From contig NC_091929.1 of the NCBI RefSeq assembly GCF_041260155.1, forward strand, positions 24,676,080 through 24,740,079: a stretch of DNA of 64,000 nt. The letters run 5' to 3'. This DNA comes from Ptychodera flava. Taxonomy: Eukaryota > Hemichordata > Enteropneusta > Ptychoderidae. Both the position numbers and the translations under genes were made by a program. Positions 11,451 to 25,500 of the stretch are shown here, in pieces. Numbering within the stretch: position 1 is the first letter of the stretch; each line of letters starts with the position of its first letter. The notes beneath the pieces are model-generated. The model worked only from the letters and a program-made list of their open reading frames with translations, did no database searches and was not told where the DNA came from.

Positions 11451-11722
11451 AATTATACAGTGTCGCTCAAATTGATAAGAATTGGTATATACCAGTATGG
11501 GTTACCAATGATCAACAATAAATGTGGTTTCTATCTGTTCAGTGGAGGAAAATTCGAGGTTGATGTTCTGACAATGATTTCTGCACAGTACAACCAGAAA
11601 AACAAGAAATATTAAACCAGAAAAACAAGAATGATAAAAGTAATTAAGGTCTGAAACTTAAAGTACTGGAGGTCAACTTTAGCAACATGCATAGCAGAAA
11701 CAGTTTGTCCCTCTTAGTTGGA

Positions 11723-11757
11723 CCATAGACAGTCTTCCCCCCTCTACTGTCTATGGT
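11723..11757. repeat. Short hairpin CCATAGACAGT/ACTGTCTATGG
   Basis: Eleven-base inverted repeat arms around a pyrimidine-rich loop. An almost identical hairpin core lies at 31374-31408, so it is a dispersed motif. Confidence 0.6.
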
Positions 11758-11874
11758 TTGAGCAGGTCTGTTAATATGTAACAGTTCATAAACAATGACA
11801 GGAAATGACTCAAGGTCAGTGGAGTTGCCTGTTTCTTACTGGCATGCCATCACTCCTGCACATTTGCAGGATTT

Positions 11875-12105
11875 CCCTTTTTCTTGCCTCATTTGCACAT
11901 TTTTGAACAAATTCGCATCTCAACCCCTGCATCTACCTGTACACCAAATACTGAGATGGTAGCTTTGGCGGTATGTGAGCCTTTATGTGTGACAGACATA
12001 CATCCGCACCTACATACCCACAAATATACAGACATACAGACGCCAATGACTCATCATATAAGCTCTCTTTGGTATTTATATACAAAACCAATATGAGCTA
12101 AAAAA
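11875..12105. repeat. Second copy of the CAGACATA / GAGCTAAAAA dispersed repeat
   Basis: Shares with 11190-11450 the TTTGCAyATTTTTG start, a TGTACACCAAATA segment, a CAGACATACAGAC tract and the ATATGAGCTAAAAA end. A shared 3' tail with an A-run suggests a retroposed or tail-repeat family (inference). Confidence 0.5.
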
Positions 12106-12112
12106 CAATAAC

Positions 12113-12472
12113 TTAAGGTAGTATGCACCTCGAAAGTGAAAGACTTAAACTTTTTCTCTAACTTTCCTTAATGAATCTTTCAATCATTCTCTTTCAAAAT
12201 CAAGAATAAAAATAGGGGGTCACCGTGCAAATTTTGGTACTAGAGAAACAAATTACCCAAGATTTACCCATATTAGAAATTCAAAATGGCCGCCATCCCT
12301 GTGTTAACTCTATGGAGAAAAATAAAAATTTTAGAATTTCGAAAAACTAAGCCGGTGAAAAGTTTTCTTTCACCAAGAGCTTTAAAATGAACCCCCACAT
12401 GTGGTATATCAGAAGAGAATTGTAAAAGTTTGAGAGTCCGAATGCTTGTCCCCGAGGTGCGTTCTACCTTAA
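12113..12472. mobile_element. TTAA-flanked MITE (family M1, intact-looking copy)
   Basis: A 360-bp element with inverted ends: TTAAGGTAGTATGCACCTCG and CGAGGTGCGTTCTACCTTAA. It is non-coding and contains CAAAATGGCCGCCATCCC. This is the reference copy for related pieces at about 13165-13432, 15820-15975, 17844-18190, 18215-18510, 35372-36569, 43503-43790 and 55190-55400. Confidence 0.85.
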
Positions 12473-13164
12473 AGGAGTAAAATTTAGCACACTGTCACGT
12501 TTGTGTTAGATTGTTGCTTAGATTGTGGGGTGAACACGATGGCCCAGCCAGCAACTGGGGTGAGGATAGGGGTCTTCAGTCTAATTAGTTATATAAATCA
12601 ATGAAGTATTGTCAATAGCGTAACCTGCCCAGCATATGAAATAGGGAGTTTATCGAATCAGTTTGACCCCCACTGTCTGTTGCATTGCGGTGCAAATATT
12701 TGAAGTTGTGTATTCAACAAGTTGAAATGATTCCCAATGCCATAGTTTAGTCGTGGACAATCATTGTACTGGGAAGAAATTACCTTCAATATTTGACACA
12801 CTCTCTCAGACACACACTGCATTGTAAATGCCAATAGCCATGGTTATGTTGAAGTGACAAGTGTGTTTATTACCTGTTTACATACATAAATGCATACAGT
12901 ACAGTCAAGATGACCAGATAGAAGTTGCCATAGAAAGTATAACAAAAAAAAAAAAAAAAAAAAAAATCAATCCTATCCCAAGAACACCATATTGTACATC
13001 CAGAGACAGAGAAAGAATTGAGATATTTTAAAATGTTGGCAGTGTTGGTTGAACTTATGGATGGTTGATAAAGACTTGACATGAAGAGCTTGGTATGCAC
13101 GTGGCAACTTCTACTACAAAACTGATATTTGATGTAGACTGTGCCTGACGATAGATATTCTGAC

Positions 13165-13432
13165 TGCATTTTTGGTCCGTCACTTGTGGGGGCTCATTTT
13201 GAAGCACACAGAGTAAATCAAGTTGTCACTGGCTTAGTTTTGTGAAAATCAGTTTTTTTTTCCTCCCTCATACAGTTAACACAGAAATGGTGGCCATTTT
13301 GAATTTCAAGCGTCAGTAAATATTGTGCAATTTGCTTCTCTTTTACTCAATTTTGCACGGTGACCCTTGATTTTTATTACTGATTTTGAAAGTGAATGGC
13401 TGAAAATTTCAAGGTGCATACTACCTTAAAGT
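13165..13432. mobile_element. Partial copy of MITE family M1
   Basis: Shares the CTTGTGGGGGCTCATTTTGAA, AACACAGAAATGGTGGCCAT and GGTGACCCTTGATTTTTATT blocks and the GGTGCATACTACCTTAAAG end with the M1 copies. The other terminus is missing or too diverged to place. Confidence 0.65.
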
Positions 13433-15819
13433 AATGTGTAGTATAAACTCAATCATGCAGTGTTTTCTCTGCATGCTCACTAAAGGGGGCAATTTCTGTC
13501 CCATTCATCAAAATTAGGGGGCAGACTTGACATTTTAGGGGAGACAGAAACAACAAACTCACAAGTCACTACTTTATTCGCTTTGGTCACCTTCCTATGG
13601 GCGTATTTGCTTGCTGTATTTTGTGCGTGATTTTCGCACTGTCAGTAACTTTTAAAGGACAGAAAATGACTCAAAATGCACAATTTGCGCAATCACACAG
13701 TTGAGAGAAAACCCTGAATCATGGTATGGTAAATGATGGATTTGCTCCAAATCTGTGGACATACAAATATCAAAACAGAATAAATTGAAGGTCATGAACT
13801 TCATCAGAATATCGTGTCAGTGGTATTGGCCAGCCAGTAAATGCAGCCGAGAAATGCCAAGTGACTAGTCCTGGGGGGTCAGTCTAGGTGAGTCAGAGCA
13901 ATGAAACTGTAGTGTTGAGTTGCCTGAAACATACAAGTGTACGCCACACTGTAATGTGCAATATGCTAAAAACTAGACTAGCTCCAAGTTGCTTGGCATT
14001 TCTCAGCAGCATTTACTGGCTGGCCAATACCAATAACACGACAGTCTGCTGCAGTCTATTCCTTCAGTGTATTCTGTTTTGATCTTTATATGCCACAGAC
14101 TTGGAGCAAGTCAAAACTGAAAACCAGTATACCGGTAGTGTCATGATGTTCACCTGATTGGTGATACTGACTTCATCTTCTGTCATGAATTCTGAGATGT
14201 AAAATAACAGATCAAAAATTATATCTCGTGAAATCTTGATATTATATCCGTGTTGGCATGCTTGACTTCATGGATTCTGAAAGCTGCTTTTATTTCTGAG
14301 TTTGTCCTAACACAGAGAGCTGACATCCTACATGTACCTTACTACACAAGTAAATTAAAACTAGACTGCCACATATATGATAGCACTCCTTCAAATTTGT
14401 TACAACTGTACTGTGACTGGTTTCTATGGAAACTGAAGTCTACAGATATCCAAGGTCAATAACTGAAGGTCAGGTTAAACTTCTGGTATTTCTCTTTTAA
14501 CTATATAAGTTAACCATTTGTCATCAGACTGCGTACCACGTATATGCTTAAAGAGACTTGATAACAAAATAAAGAACTTGTATGCATACAAAATGTATGC
14601 AAAAAGTTGACTTAAAAGTATTCCTAGTTGTAAAATGAAATAAAACACCTTTTCCATGTATTCTTATTTCACAATATTTTTAGGTATGATGGGACTATGT
14701 TTACCATTTAAGATTGATACTTCAGACCCTTGGGAAAAAATTGAACAAAAGTGAGTTTCAAACTGAAATGGCTGTAACAGTCTACACATCAAAACTTTGG
14801 TGCTCTGCAGCCTAATTTGGAAAATGGTTTGTCTCATTATCCATCAACTTTCAACAAATGAATGTAATATCTAGTTTTTTTATACTGTCAATACATGTCT
14901 TCGAGACACAAAATTTTTATGGTAACTAAATGATTCTGCCTTGGTTTATGCAATATTTACTTCAAACACTGATAATCTGTTACCAGAAAGATCTGATGAC
15001 AGTTTTTGTTCTCTATACCAAATAAATGTGACAGCCTTGAAAGTGACTACTTGACACTGTAACGTGAGCAAAACTAAATACCGTGTATTCTGTGTAATAG
15101 ATTAAGTAGAGTCAGGCTTGCCAATGAATAAATTTCTGTTTGTTGCATTGTTGTGTCCTTTACAGTTCAAACTGATCAGTGCATACAATTTAAAGTGATA
15201 TCCTTATCCCAGTGTTGGCCATTCATTGACAAACAGGTTTTCTTTACCACTCAGAAGACTACGGTATTCTACTTTTCTGTTATTAAAAGTTTAACCTGTG
15301 CCGGGTGTTTAAAAGTTTCAGTTTTCCTGTCATGTCATGAACAGTCCCATTATCTTGGCCTTTGTCTTTGGTGGGCTTTATTTTCTTCATGCTAAAGCAG
15401 AATAAAAAAAAAAAAAGATAAATATCAGAAAATGCACTAAAAGTTGGCTACAGGAATGACTATTTGTACCATATATGAAAACCTGTGCAGGGAGTTGTCC
15501 CAGTACACATCGAGGAATGCACACCTGGTTCAGAAAAGAGACATAACATCGCTGCATATACAATTTTATTTGGGTGTTTCAATTTTTAACCCTTTGACAA
15601 CCACAATATAGAATTATTTTATCAAACATACTGTGAAAACTGCACATTACACAAGCTTGCAAAAATTTTCAGGAACTCAAGGTAATAATTCATCATGGCA
15701 CTTGAAATTTCAAGGAAGTTCAAGTCAAGTCAAGGTTCACGGCAACAATGTATATAGGATCTTGCCAGAATTATCAGGGACTTGAGGCACAACTATGTAA
15801 GGTATTGAAGGGTTCACAG

Positions 15820-15975
15820 TAAAATATGTACACTAATTGTTTCTCTGGTACCTAACTTTGCATGGTGACTGCAGACTTTTATTCTTGATTTGGAAACTGT
15901 GTGGTTGAATGTTTCACAGAGGAACGTTTGAGCAAAGGTTCACGTATTTGCTTTCAAAGCGCACACTGCCATAAC
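15820..15975. mobile_element. Diverged fragment of MITE family M1
   Basis: TTGTTTCTCTGGTACC, the GGTGACTGCAGACTTTTATTC block and the following segment match the middle of the M1 element. Both ends are lost. Confidence 0.45.
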
Positions 15976-16419
15976 TAGTCTGCAGAACTGTAGGATGGGT
16001 AGGGCACATTCTTGCATTAAATTCTCTTTTCCTGTCAAGTTCATATTTCACCATCATGTTAAGTTGGTTAAAACTAGTGAGCAATACACGTCCCATATTG
16101 TGAACTTTAATGACGATTTGAAGATTTGAAAGTCTCTGAAGACAGATATACTGTAAACATGATTTTTACAAACAGAAGCTGCTATAACATACCCAGCCAA
16201 GAGGGTGCAAATACATACTGTCTGGCAGGTAAAGGGTTAAAAAGTGTATTCTCCAACCCAAGAAGAACCTGGATTAACTTAACCCTGATGAATAAACACA
16301 TACAGATCACAGCTGAATTGCTTTGTGAACTGGCGGTCTACTTTTCCCATAGCTCGTTTTTCCACACCCAGAGCAATATACATCAAGTTGTGTGAGCAAA
16401 CTAAAGTTTTGATACTCAC

Positions 16420-16541
16420 CAAAAATCTAACACGTCTACAATGAGCTCTTGTTGTACAGTGTTTATTGAATGCTACCTCTACATCACCGTAGTATTGGTT
16501 ACACAGTGAACAATAAAACCCTGGCTTCACAAACGACTTCC
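16420..16541 (-). CDS. Gene B exon: terminal MATR3-type finger
   Basis: A 122-bp exon entered in phase 1. It reads KSFVKPGFYCSLCNQYY… and …FNKHCTTRAHCRRVRFL, a single unsplit C-x2-C-x13-H-x5-H finger. Spacing and the GFYC start match the C-terminal finger of MATR3. It is followed by a donor (TTG|gtgagt), so at least one more exon is expected to the left. Gene A shows no equivalent after its stop. Confidence 0.85.
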
Positions 16542-19500
16542 CTATAGAGAAGAAAAAGAAAGTATTATTTTTATTATCACTGTAATAAAAATAGGAAGAA
16601 ATAACATCAAAGCCTACACATCCAAGTTTCCAAAGGGAAAACAATCAATTTGAAGGTAAACAATCTCTGTCACTACAATCTAGTCATGTTTCCAACACAC
16701 ACAAAAACACAGATATGGACTCTCTGAATCAGCAAATTCGTTTGCACTCACCAACAATTTCTCCTGTGTAACCTTTACTAAAGTCCTCCTCTCTGTATGT
16801 CTTGGTTCGACTTCTACTACGTCTCTCTCCTCTCTTCTCCTTTCTTCTATCATCACGTTGTCTCCGATCACTTCGATCATCATGTTGTCTCCGATCGCTC
16901 CGGTCATCACGTTGTCTCCGATCACTCCGGTCACGTGAGGGCGCCCTCTCCTCCTGTCTCACTGCACCAGCTTGGTAGCTGTCATGTTTCTGATACAGAT
17001 TCGGATCTTCTTCGTACTCATAGAGCTCAGTTCCAATTTCATCGTAAGCAAGTAGCATGCTCTCATCATAATCTAACTCTTCCTCTGTGAATTCCCTTTC
17101 CATATCACTGATTCCTTCATACACGTACCCTCCTTGCTGATGGCCAACTTCCGGTTCCATTTGTCCATGCGAACTTTGACCCTCGTCAGCTGATGACCTG
17201 TGACCTCTACTTGACCTATGAGAGCCCTCCTGCTTGATTGGTAGCATGGTTCTGGCATTGAGGACCATCTTTAGAGACTGGAGGATAGTTGTGATGCAGA
17301 TTTTCTTGGTGATGTGGTGTGATGTCTCAAAGTGTGCTTGGTCGCACTGTAGCTAAGGAAATAAAATGTTCATAATTTTGATGTTTTGAAGCCACATTCT
17401 TCAAGAAATTTGATCCCCTTATCCAATGTGCATGTTTGTATATATGGATAAAGATGTGTATCAGCCATGTGTACCTTGGGAACGTCTGAAGTACCACATA
17501 ATACAGGTGTTGGATCACTTTTATATGCTTCTACCACAACCACAAACCGCTGAGGGAAATCTAACATCTGGCTATCACAAATCAATTTATTTCCTTTTAT
17601 AGCTAGGGAAAATGACATACAGAAACTATGGCAGTCACCAAGTTCAGTCTTTGTGAAGTAACATCTTTCAAATACCACAGGAAATTTACCAAATCTGCCT
17701 CTACGGTTGGCTTTCCTTGGTATTTTGCATGATTCCTACCAGTGTATGAAATGCTATACTTAACTGCTTTACCAAGTATTTTCCAAATGTTGCTGGCAGA
17801 TATTTTTTGTAATCCTGTAATCAAAGCCATGGCTGAATTAAGCTGCGCCTCGAAAATGAAATGCTTAAACTTTTGGTCAAACTATCCCCAAGGAATCTTT
17901 CAACTATTCTCTTTCAAAGTCAACAATAAAAATCAGGTGTTACCATGCAAATTTTAGTGCTAACGAAACATAATACCAAAGATTTACTGATATTTGAATT
18001 CAAAATGGCTGCCATCCCTGTGTTAACTCTATGGGATACATACAATTTTCGATTTTCAAAAAAACTAAGACTGTGAAAGTTTTTCTTTCTCCGAGGGCTT
18101 CAAAATGAGCCCCAACATGTGGTAGATCAGAAAAGAATTAGAAAAGTTTGAGTCAAAATATCTGTCTCAGAGTTGCATTCTACGGAATAGACATTCTCAC
18201 TCTCTAACTTGTACAATATGTTCAGTCTGCAACTTGTGGGGGCTCATTTTGAAACTCATGGAGCAACTAAACTTTTCATTGGCTTCCTCTTGTGAAAACC
18301 AGAAAATTAATTTTACCCGACAGAGTTAGTAGCGGCTGTTTTGAATTTCGAGCATCAGAAAATATTGGGTAATTTCTTTCTCCAGTACCAAATTGTGCAT
18401 GGTGACACCTGATCATTATTCTAGATTTTCAAACTGAAAGAGAACGATTGAAAATTTCCTTTGGGTAAGTTTGAGCAAAAGTTTGCCTTTCAATTTTGAG
18501 GCAGCTTGATAGTCCTTTCTGCCCCTGCCAAGTTTTCATGTAAATTGCCAGTCTATGATAATATCAAATTTCAGCTCCACAAGGACACAGAAAAAAGACC
18601 TCATCGTTTGTGTTTTATCCTAATTGTTCTGTTCCTTACCGGTGGGCTTGTGTTTAGAATGTCACAGATCAAACACAACCATTTTTTCCGATCACTGGGT
18701 CTATATCTCAGCATACGTTCATAATCCTGAAAATCAAAATACACTAAATAAGTTATCCTTTTATATTATCTAATTGAGGATTTTTGCTTTCATTTCTTAA
18801 ATACTGCATACTTTATAGAATCTGAGTATTTTTGGCCTTTATTCAGTAATCTTTAATTATGAACTAAGTAAGGAAGAAACTATGTCATTAAATCCAGTAA
18901 AGTCTGGATTGGGTTGAACTCACAAAGTGTGGCACCTAGTCACCTTGTGAAGATATCACAAATTCAAAATCCTCATCCGTAAAAAGGGTGGTTCAATAAC
19001 CACACTAAGTTGTTGAAATTTTCTGACTGTAACCCCTCCACATGCTATAGAGTTAATGGAGCAATCGCACATGCATACTCGCGTTTGTACTCCGCACACA
19101 AGCTTAACTGAAGCAGAATCAGATCTCTGAAATACTGCAACATAGTCGAGATAGCGGAGTAGACAGATAATTGTACATTATCATATCTGCTTGGAAACAG
19201 AACTCTGAGTGTTTTAGTGTTTTCTGTAGTCTGACTGGGGTGAATTTGGTACATTGGTCATATCATTTCTTAATTTACATTTTACATTTCTGTTTATGCA
19301 ATCAGAGACAGGCTTGATGTATATTTTAAACTGGGCACTTTTCAAATGGTATATGCACAGTAAACATAATAGACACAAATATTCATATAAAGTACCACAG
19401 TGCAGAAATTGGAGTGTCCTCACACTTGTAGCCTTTCCAATGCCATATCCTTTGACTCATTTCAGGAGTTTGTTGAGATTTCTGAACTCTCTGTGTCAAT

Positions 19501-22500
19501 TTAAGAAGCATCTTTTGAAATTTCTCAATTCTTTTAGTCAATTTTGACAACTCAGGAGTTTCTCAAAGTTCTTGGACTTCTTTGTGAGATTTCAGGAGAA
19601 TTTTAGGAAATTTCTGAAAGTCAACATGTGTACTTGATATGTTCAAAGTTTGGACAATCAAAAAGTCCTTCTTGAGTAAATTTCACATCAATTTGGGTTT
19701 GAAGATACACGGTAGAAATAAATAGTCACTTACAACTGGCAAAGTGGCAATATCCTCACTATACATTTACACAACCTCAATACAATACACAATGAGTTGG
19801 CTCATTTGCAATCAGTATCATAACTATTTTCACAGCAAAGACAGAATGTCACTACCTCAACTTGCATGTCAATTTTCTTCTGGCTATTATTCTCAATAGC
19901 TGTCTTGACCATGACAATGACCTCACACATCTGTTTGACTCTCTCATGACGAACACCTGTCAAGTGCGGCTCCAGACTCTATCATGAAGTAGAAATATCA
20001 AATTATGTTTGTGCAATATTCTGAACTATGATTAGTAAAGGGAGAACACATGAGACTCCACTTTGTCATTAATTCCAAAAATTGGAAAGGAGTATCTCCT
20101 ACTAAAACTTGTCATTAAACAACACTGGTATTCTAATTGCACTAAACTAAACACACAAAGTAGCTTTAATCATTTCAAAAATTTTTATCAATATATTCTA
20201 TTATTACACCTCACGTATTATCCAGGTACTGTGATTGGCTGAGCCTCACTCATGTGATATAGAACAAAATGTGCTAGAACATGGCTTAGGTGATATAGCC
20301 CTGTCGCGTGCAGTGATATAGCCCTCTACCACGTTCTGGAATACCGCGTCTTTACTGCGAGTACCACATCATCGCGTATATTTGCTTCGTATTTTCTGTA
20401 AAGCAACGGCTTTTGAAAAGGTAATAGAAATTAGCTTGACCTGAAGTACACGACGATGTTTAGTACAATAAACGAGAAAAGCGTTAACAACACTGTGTTG
20501 TGTTTTTAGACGATAATACAACTTCATGTAGCATTGGGATCGAGCAACAAATCGAACGTTTCACTGTGGCGAGTCTTGATCGACACTTGACTGCATTCTG
20601 AGCAAATTTTTGAAAACAAGTGTTTGGTCGGTGTAATAAAATTAATAACACATGCTAGCATGGGCATCATCACGATTTGTTGCCTGCCCTCGGGCTGTTG
20701 CTCATGACGGTAATATTGATGATACCCTCGCCTTCGGCTCGGGCATCATCAATATTACCGTCATGAGCACCATCCCTTGGGCAGGCAACAAATCGTGATC
20801 TTGCCCTTGCTGGCGTGTGTTATTATTTAATTATAAAGTAATTTTTGTTCTTTGGCAATACGATTATATTACATTGTAGAATAGAATACATCATTGAAAT
20901 CAGTCAGCAGTATAAGAACACAATCATTACTGCACCAAATGTGAGTATGACAAACTTAATCACAGGTAATAATGTATGTAAATATGTTTATGGGGTACCA
21001 AACACAAAAAGGAAATTATTTTCCTCAGTTATGAATATTAGTACTGATATTCATGAAATAAATGAATACCTTCCTGATGAATTACCTCACAATGTGTGGG
21101 GTATGATGTGTCCAACAGGCTTGGTAAGAGCATTCCATTTTGGGCCGGGGAGAGGTGGGCATGTATATTGGACAATATACTAAAATTAACATAGTCTTTG
21201 TGCACTTACCTGAGACTCAACATGTTTAACATGAACACTACATATTGGACAGAATGCATTGGACTCTGGCATAGTCTTTGCCTGATTGAGTTTGTCCTCG
21301 ATTTTCTCCTGTTGAAGATTGGAAAACACATTTGGAAGATTATTGGGATACAAGTTCAGTCAAGGCTGATGTGATGTACCAAGAAATAAGATACTGAGTC
21401 AACATTAAGATTTTGTGCACATTAACAAATTTTTACAAAATATTTGTCTGGAATGTTAATGTCTCATATGTGTACTGTAAATGTTAACAAAGTTATTACT
21501 ATTTAAAATTCTGCAATGCACTATTAACCCTTTGAACCCGGCTCGGACATAAATGTCTGCATGATGTCATAGGGTACCAGGGGGTCAGGGTGCAAAGGGT
21601 TAACAGAAAAAGTGACAAATTTGAGAAATGATGAGAATGATTATGGAAATTTATGAAAAACATTTTTCATTTACTAAATACATGTTCAAGATTCTTCATT
21701 TTAACCATACTGAAGTCAAGACTGTTATGAGTTGACGAAACTACCTCAATTAGCATTTTTTTAAAATGTTCATATACTTACAGCTCTTCTCAAAGCATCT
21801 TGGATCTTGTCTGCATTAGCAAAATCCTCTATGATGTAATTCAGCTGAGCAATCTCATCCAATAATGCTTGCATTATCTGATGTCTTTGACGACCACAGT
21901 GCACTGTTAGCTGTAAAGAACACCATAATTTAAACCGTTTCATGCTACTCCCATCATCTGCCATTCTTTAGAGTTTTGTAATTAGCAGTATCAAGCTAAA
22001 GACATTTGCAATTAGTTTCCAGGGCTTATGTGCAGTGTCTTGGAAGCTGTTAGCCCATTGGTTGGCGGAAACCCTTACTTCCTATTGAATTGGTATTTCC
22101 AAATAGCCAATCAGGTAGACAATAGCCTTACTTAGTTGCTGTAAATAATGGCAATCATACTGTATCTACCAATCAGATTCATCTTTATGAGACACTGCAC
22201 ATTGCCAGACTCCCCATGACACATGACTGTAATGTACCAGAAGCTTTGTACTACATGTAAGCCCGTAACTTAGCATACAGTTGTACATTAGAGTCTTCTA
22301 AAGGTCTAAACGTGGCAAGTATCGTGGGACTATGTTGGCTATAATACACAGGATTTCCTGGATTTCATTGATTTGGCATAATGGACCCTGATACCAGTTT
22401 ATTAACACTCTAAAAATTAATGTAATTTCCACTGACTCTAGGAAGAGACTGAATACACACACACTCAGATAAATGTGATTTCTTGAAACTAACATTTAAA

Positions 22501-25500
22501 ACACTTTATGCATCTATTTAAAATATACTTCTTTGCAATGTCAGCAGTTTCAATTCTGGGTTTAGTCTACACTTGGACTGTCATAAATGATGACAGACTC
22601 ATAGATACTGAACTTGAATAAATCACTTACTGTCACATTCTTGGAAACCAGTTGATTGCAAATGAGACAAAATCTATCATCATCTTGAAAGTTAAAGATA
22701 GATCTCAGTCGTTCTTCAATGGTCAGGAATGGCAAAACCTGCCAAAAACAAACAAACAATAATGTATACATAATTTGCATTGTGTTCATAGACAAAAAAT
22801 TGTACTTTGAATATATGAAAATACAGGAAAATACAAAGAAATTGTATTTTGAAAATATAAAATACTGGAAATCACATTAAATGTTACATGCAACTTATGA
22901 AAATTTATCCTTGGGAAGTTTGTTTGTTAAGAACTGAAATTACCAACATACCAGTTCATCAGAGAGTTGACCGCTACCAGTTTCTGTACTTGGCTTGTCA
23001 GAGACATGAGTTGCTGTCGCAGCATCTGTGGTTTCCCTAGAAGCTGTACCTTCTTCAGATTTCTGAAACGAGATAAGGATCAAGTCTATAAGAATTATTT
23101 ACTCTTTGGTAGAGCGCCCTCCCAAGGTAGACTGGCACTGTGAACCACCGATGTACAAGTATAAACTCTTCAATTACAGCTGCAAAGTTGAGAAAACTGA
23201 TAGATCAAAAATCAAATAAAGAAATTCACAGATTTGAAAGAATTCTATGCCAAAAGCTACAACTTTCTATGTGAGTCTCCCTGATCAGAAAGCAGCATTG
23301 TTCTGAAAAGTAAAAATTTCAATACAAGACTTTACTATCTCACCTTCTTTGGTGATTTTGAACGATTCAGTTTCCTCTTGTGTTCACTTCCTTGTAGATG
23401 CTCTACGTAAGTCTGAGAAATAAGAAAGACTTGTGTTACACAAACACTGTATTATATTCATGAAACACAGAAAAGTTCCACTATACAGATATGGTAAAAT
23501 TTAAATGAGTGTCACATAATGTATGTGTCTGCCAAGAAAATGTATGTTTCAACTTTCAGACGACAAGCCTGAAACTGATATCTGTTAATGCCTCTGTGTA
23601 CACAGAATCATATATTATGAATATGAGGGTCGTACAAATCGTAGCACGGTGGAAGCAGTGCTTCAATATTAGCTCTTGCAGTAAAAGGCCAACAGCTATA
23701 ACTTTTGAACTTTTGATGATTTGTTATTTTTCAATGTCAACTACGAAACGTTTCTTGTTCTGTTCCCTGTGCATCCTGAAATACCTACTATTTAGCTTGT
23801 CACCATAGCATCTGTACCGGTATGTGTAAAATGCACTGTTGTTGTTGTTGTTGACATTTTAATTCTACGGGTAGTCTGGACCAGACTTCACTTGTCAACA
23901 ATATCAATGCAGTCTGCACATGTACAGGCTGAGTTGACAAGCTGAATACTTTGTATCTCAACATGTCTTGGGGTAGAGAACAAAAAACTGTAGGTAACAC
24001 AAAATCCTTCAACAGTCATCAAAGTTATACGTTAAATGTTTATAAGTAAACAATCGTATTCTTCATACTTACAGAGACACTATCAAAGTTCACATCACAC
24101 ACATAACACAGGACTCCCTGCTGCTCACTCTGTTAAAAAAGTTAAAAAAAAGAATTTGTTATTTGCAATTAGACGCAAACTATGCTCTTCCAATGACAAA
24201 GCAAAAATAAATGTCTCAATGTTCAATCACAGTAACTGTAATTCAATACACCATGTTGACTGAACAAGTTAAAACTGGATTTTGTATGGACCATGGTACA
24301 AACAAAACCATGTGAACAAACATGCACAGAAATAATTGCATTTCCGTACAAGTTGCACACATGGGTTTGTTTCGCTGCCATTACACCACGTCTGCAGAAC
24401 ATCTCTTTATTCCAGAGTAGAATCACGGAACAAAATCTAAAAGTCTCCATTTTCTTTTTGAAGAGCTGCAACCACTTGTTCTATCTGGATGCTTGATTGT
24501 AATGATGAGTGACGTACGAACTGGCAATACTGGCATTGAGAAAAGTATCCAGTGGTAACTTTTGGCTATATCTATCTTGTCATCAGACTCGGCAACACTT
24601 TTGCTGATAATGTCTTCTATCTGAACTGCGGGGCCGCCATAAACTGACAGTATGCATCAATCATTCTTTCCAATCCAGGACAGCTGGATGGAGTGGAATG
24701 CCAGACATCTTGTAACAACATGGTTTCCATGGTGTGAATAGCACACTTCAAGTTTGAAACAGTCCTTGGTTGTTGATTGTGTAAGACATTTACCAGGATG
24801 GAAATTTTTGGCACAATCAGTTGCTTGACCTGTCAAGGATGAAGCCGGCTGAACATCAAATGGACATTTCCTTTTGCTGCTCACTAAATGCATGTAACGG
24901 AATATTCATTCCACATGGGATCGCATACAGGAGTCTTGTCAACACAGACCACACAAAATATAATGCAAGTAAAAATCACAACAGAACTTCAGTGAACCAT
25001 CAACTGCTGCTAATGATTTCCAGGCATTTCATATTTGTAGGAATGCACACTCTGAGGACAAAATTTTAACGAAAACCTGACCTGTTGTAAGTTCATATAA
25101 AAAAGCGGCTGGCCTTGGTGTTGGTACGGTCTTGACATGAGTTCTATACCTGACAAGCTGACCCACACCAACATATTGCATTTTTGGGACCAATAGTTAT
25201 TCTGAACTGTGGTCCCTAACATATACATGTAAGTTGTACCTTCTTTCTCATTCCTTGATAGCTGTGGGAACCGAAGTAACTTCCGGCATCGAAAAAGAAT
25301 GATGCCGACTTGGGCAACTGTGTTCCTGAGTTGATATTAAATATTGTCCACACCAATCAACAAATACATGGTAGGTTCAATTCAAGAATCTCCATGTATC
25401 TCACATTACTATGTGGTCACAGCAGATCTGAGGCACATTTAGGTAGACCATCCAAGCTATGTGAACTCCAGTGACAAGTTACAGGAATCTGCTACTTAAT

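Larger units (their letters stand above)
12473..16419. other. Gene-poor interval downstream of gene B
   Basis: Apart from MITE fragments and an A-run at about 12943-12966, no coding exon could be supported. The last exon(s), stop codon and 3'UTR of gene B should lie here, because exon 16420-16541 ends in a good donor. No acceptor with a MATR3-like basic tail was recognised. Confidence 0.4.

Noticed and set aside
12870-13169. 99-codon minus-strand frame with a Phe run
   Set aside because: The Phe run is the reverse reading of an A-homopolymer at about 12943-12966, and there is no supporting signal.
20845-21183. 112-codon plus-strand frame beside the 20.6 kb hairpin
   Set aside because: It lies in a gene B intron, and no splice context, domain or recognisable similarity was seen.
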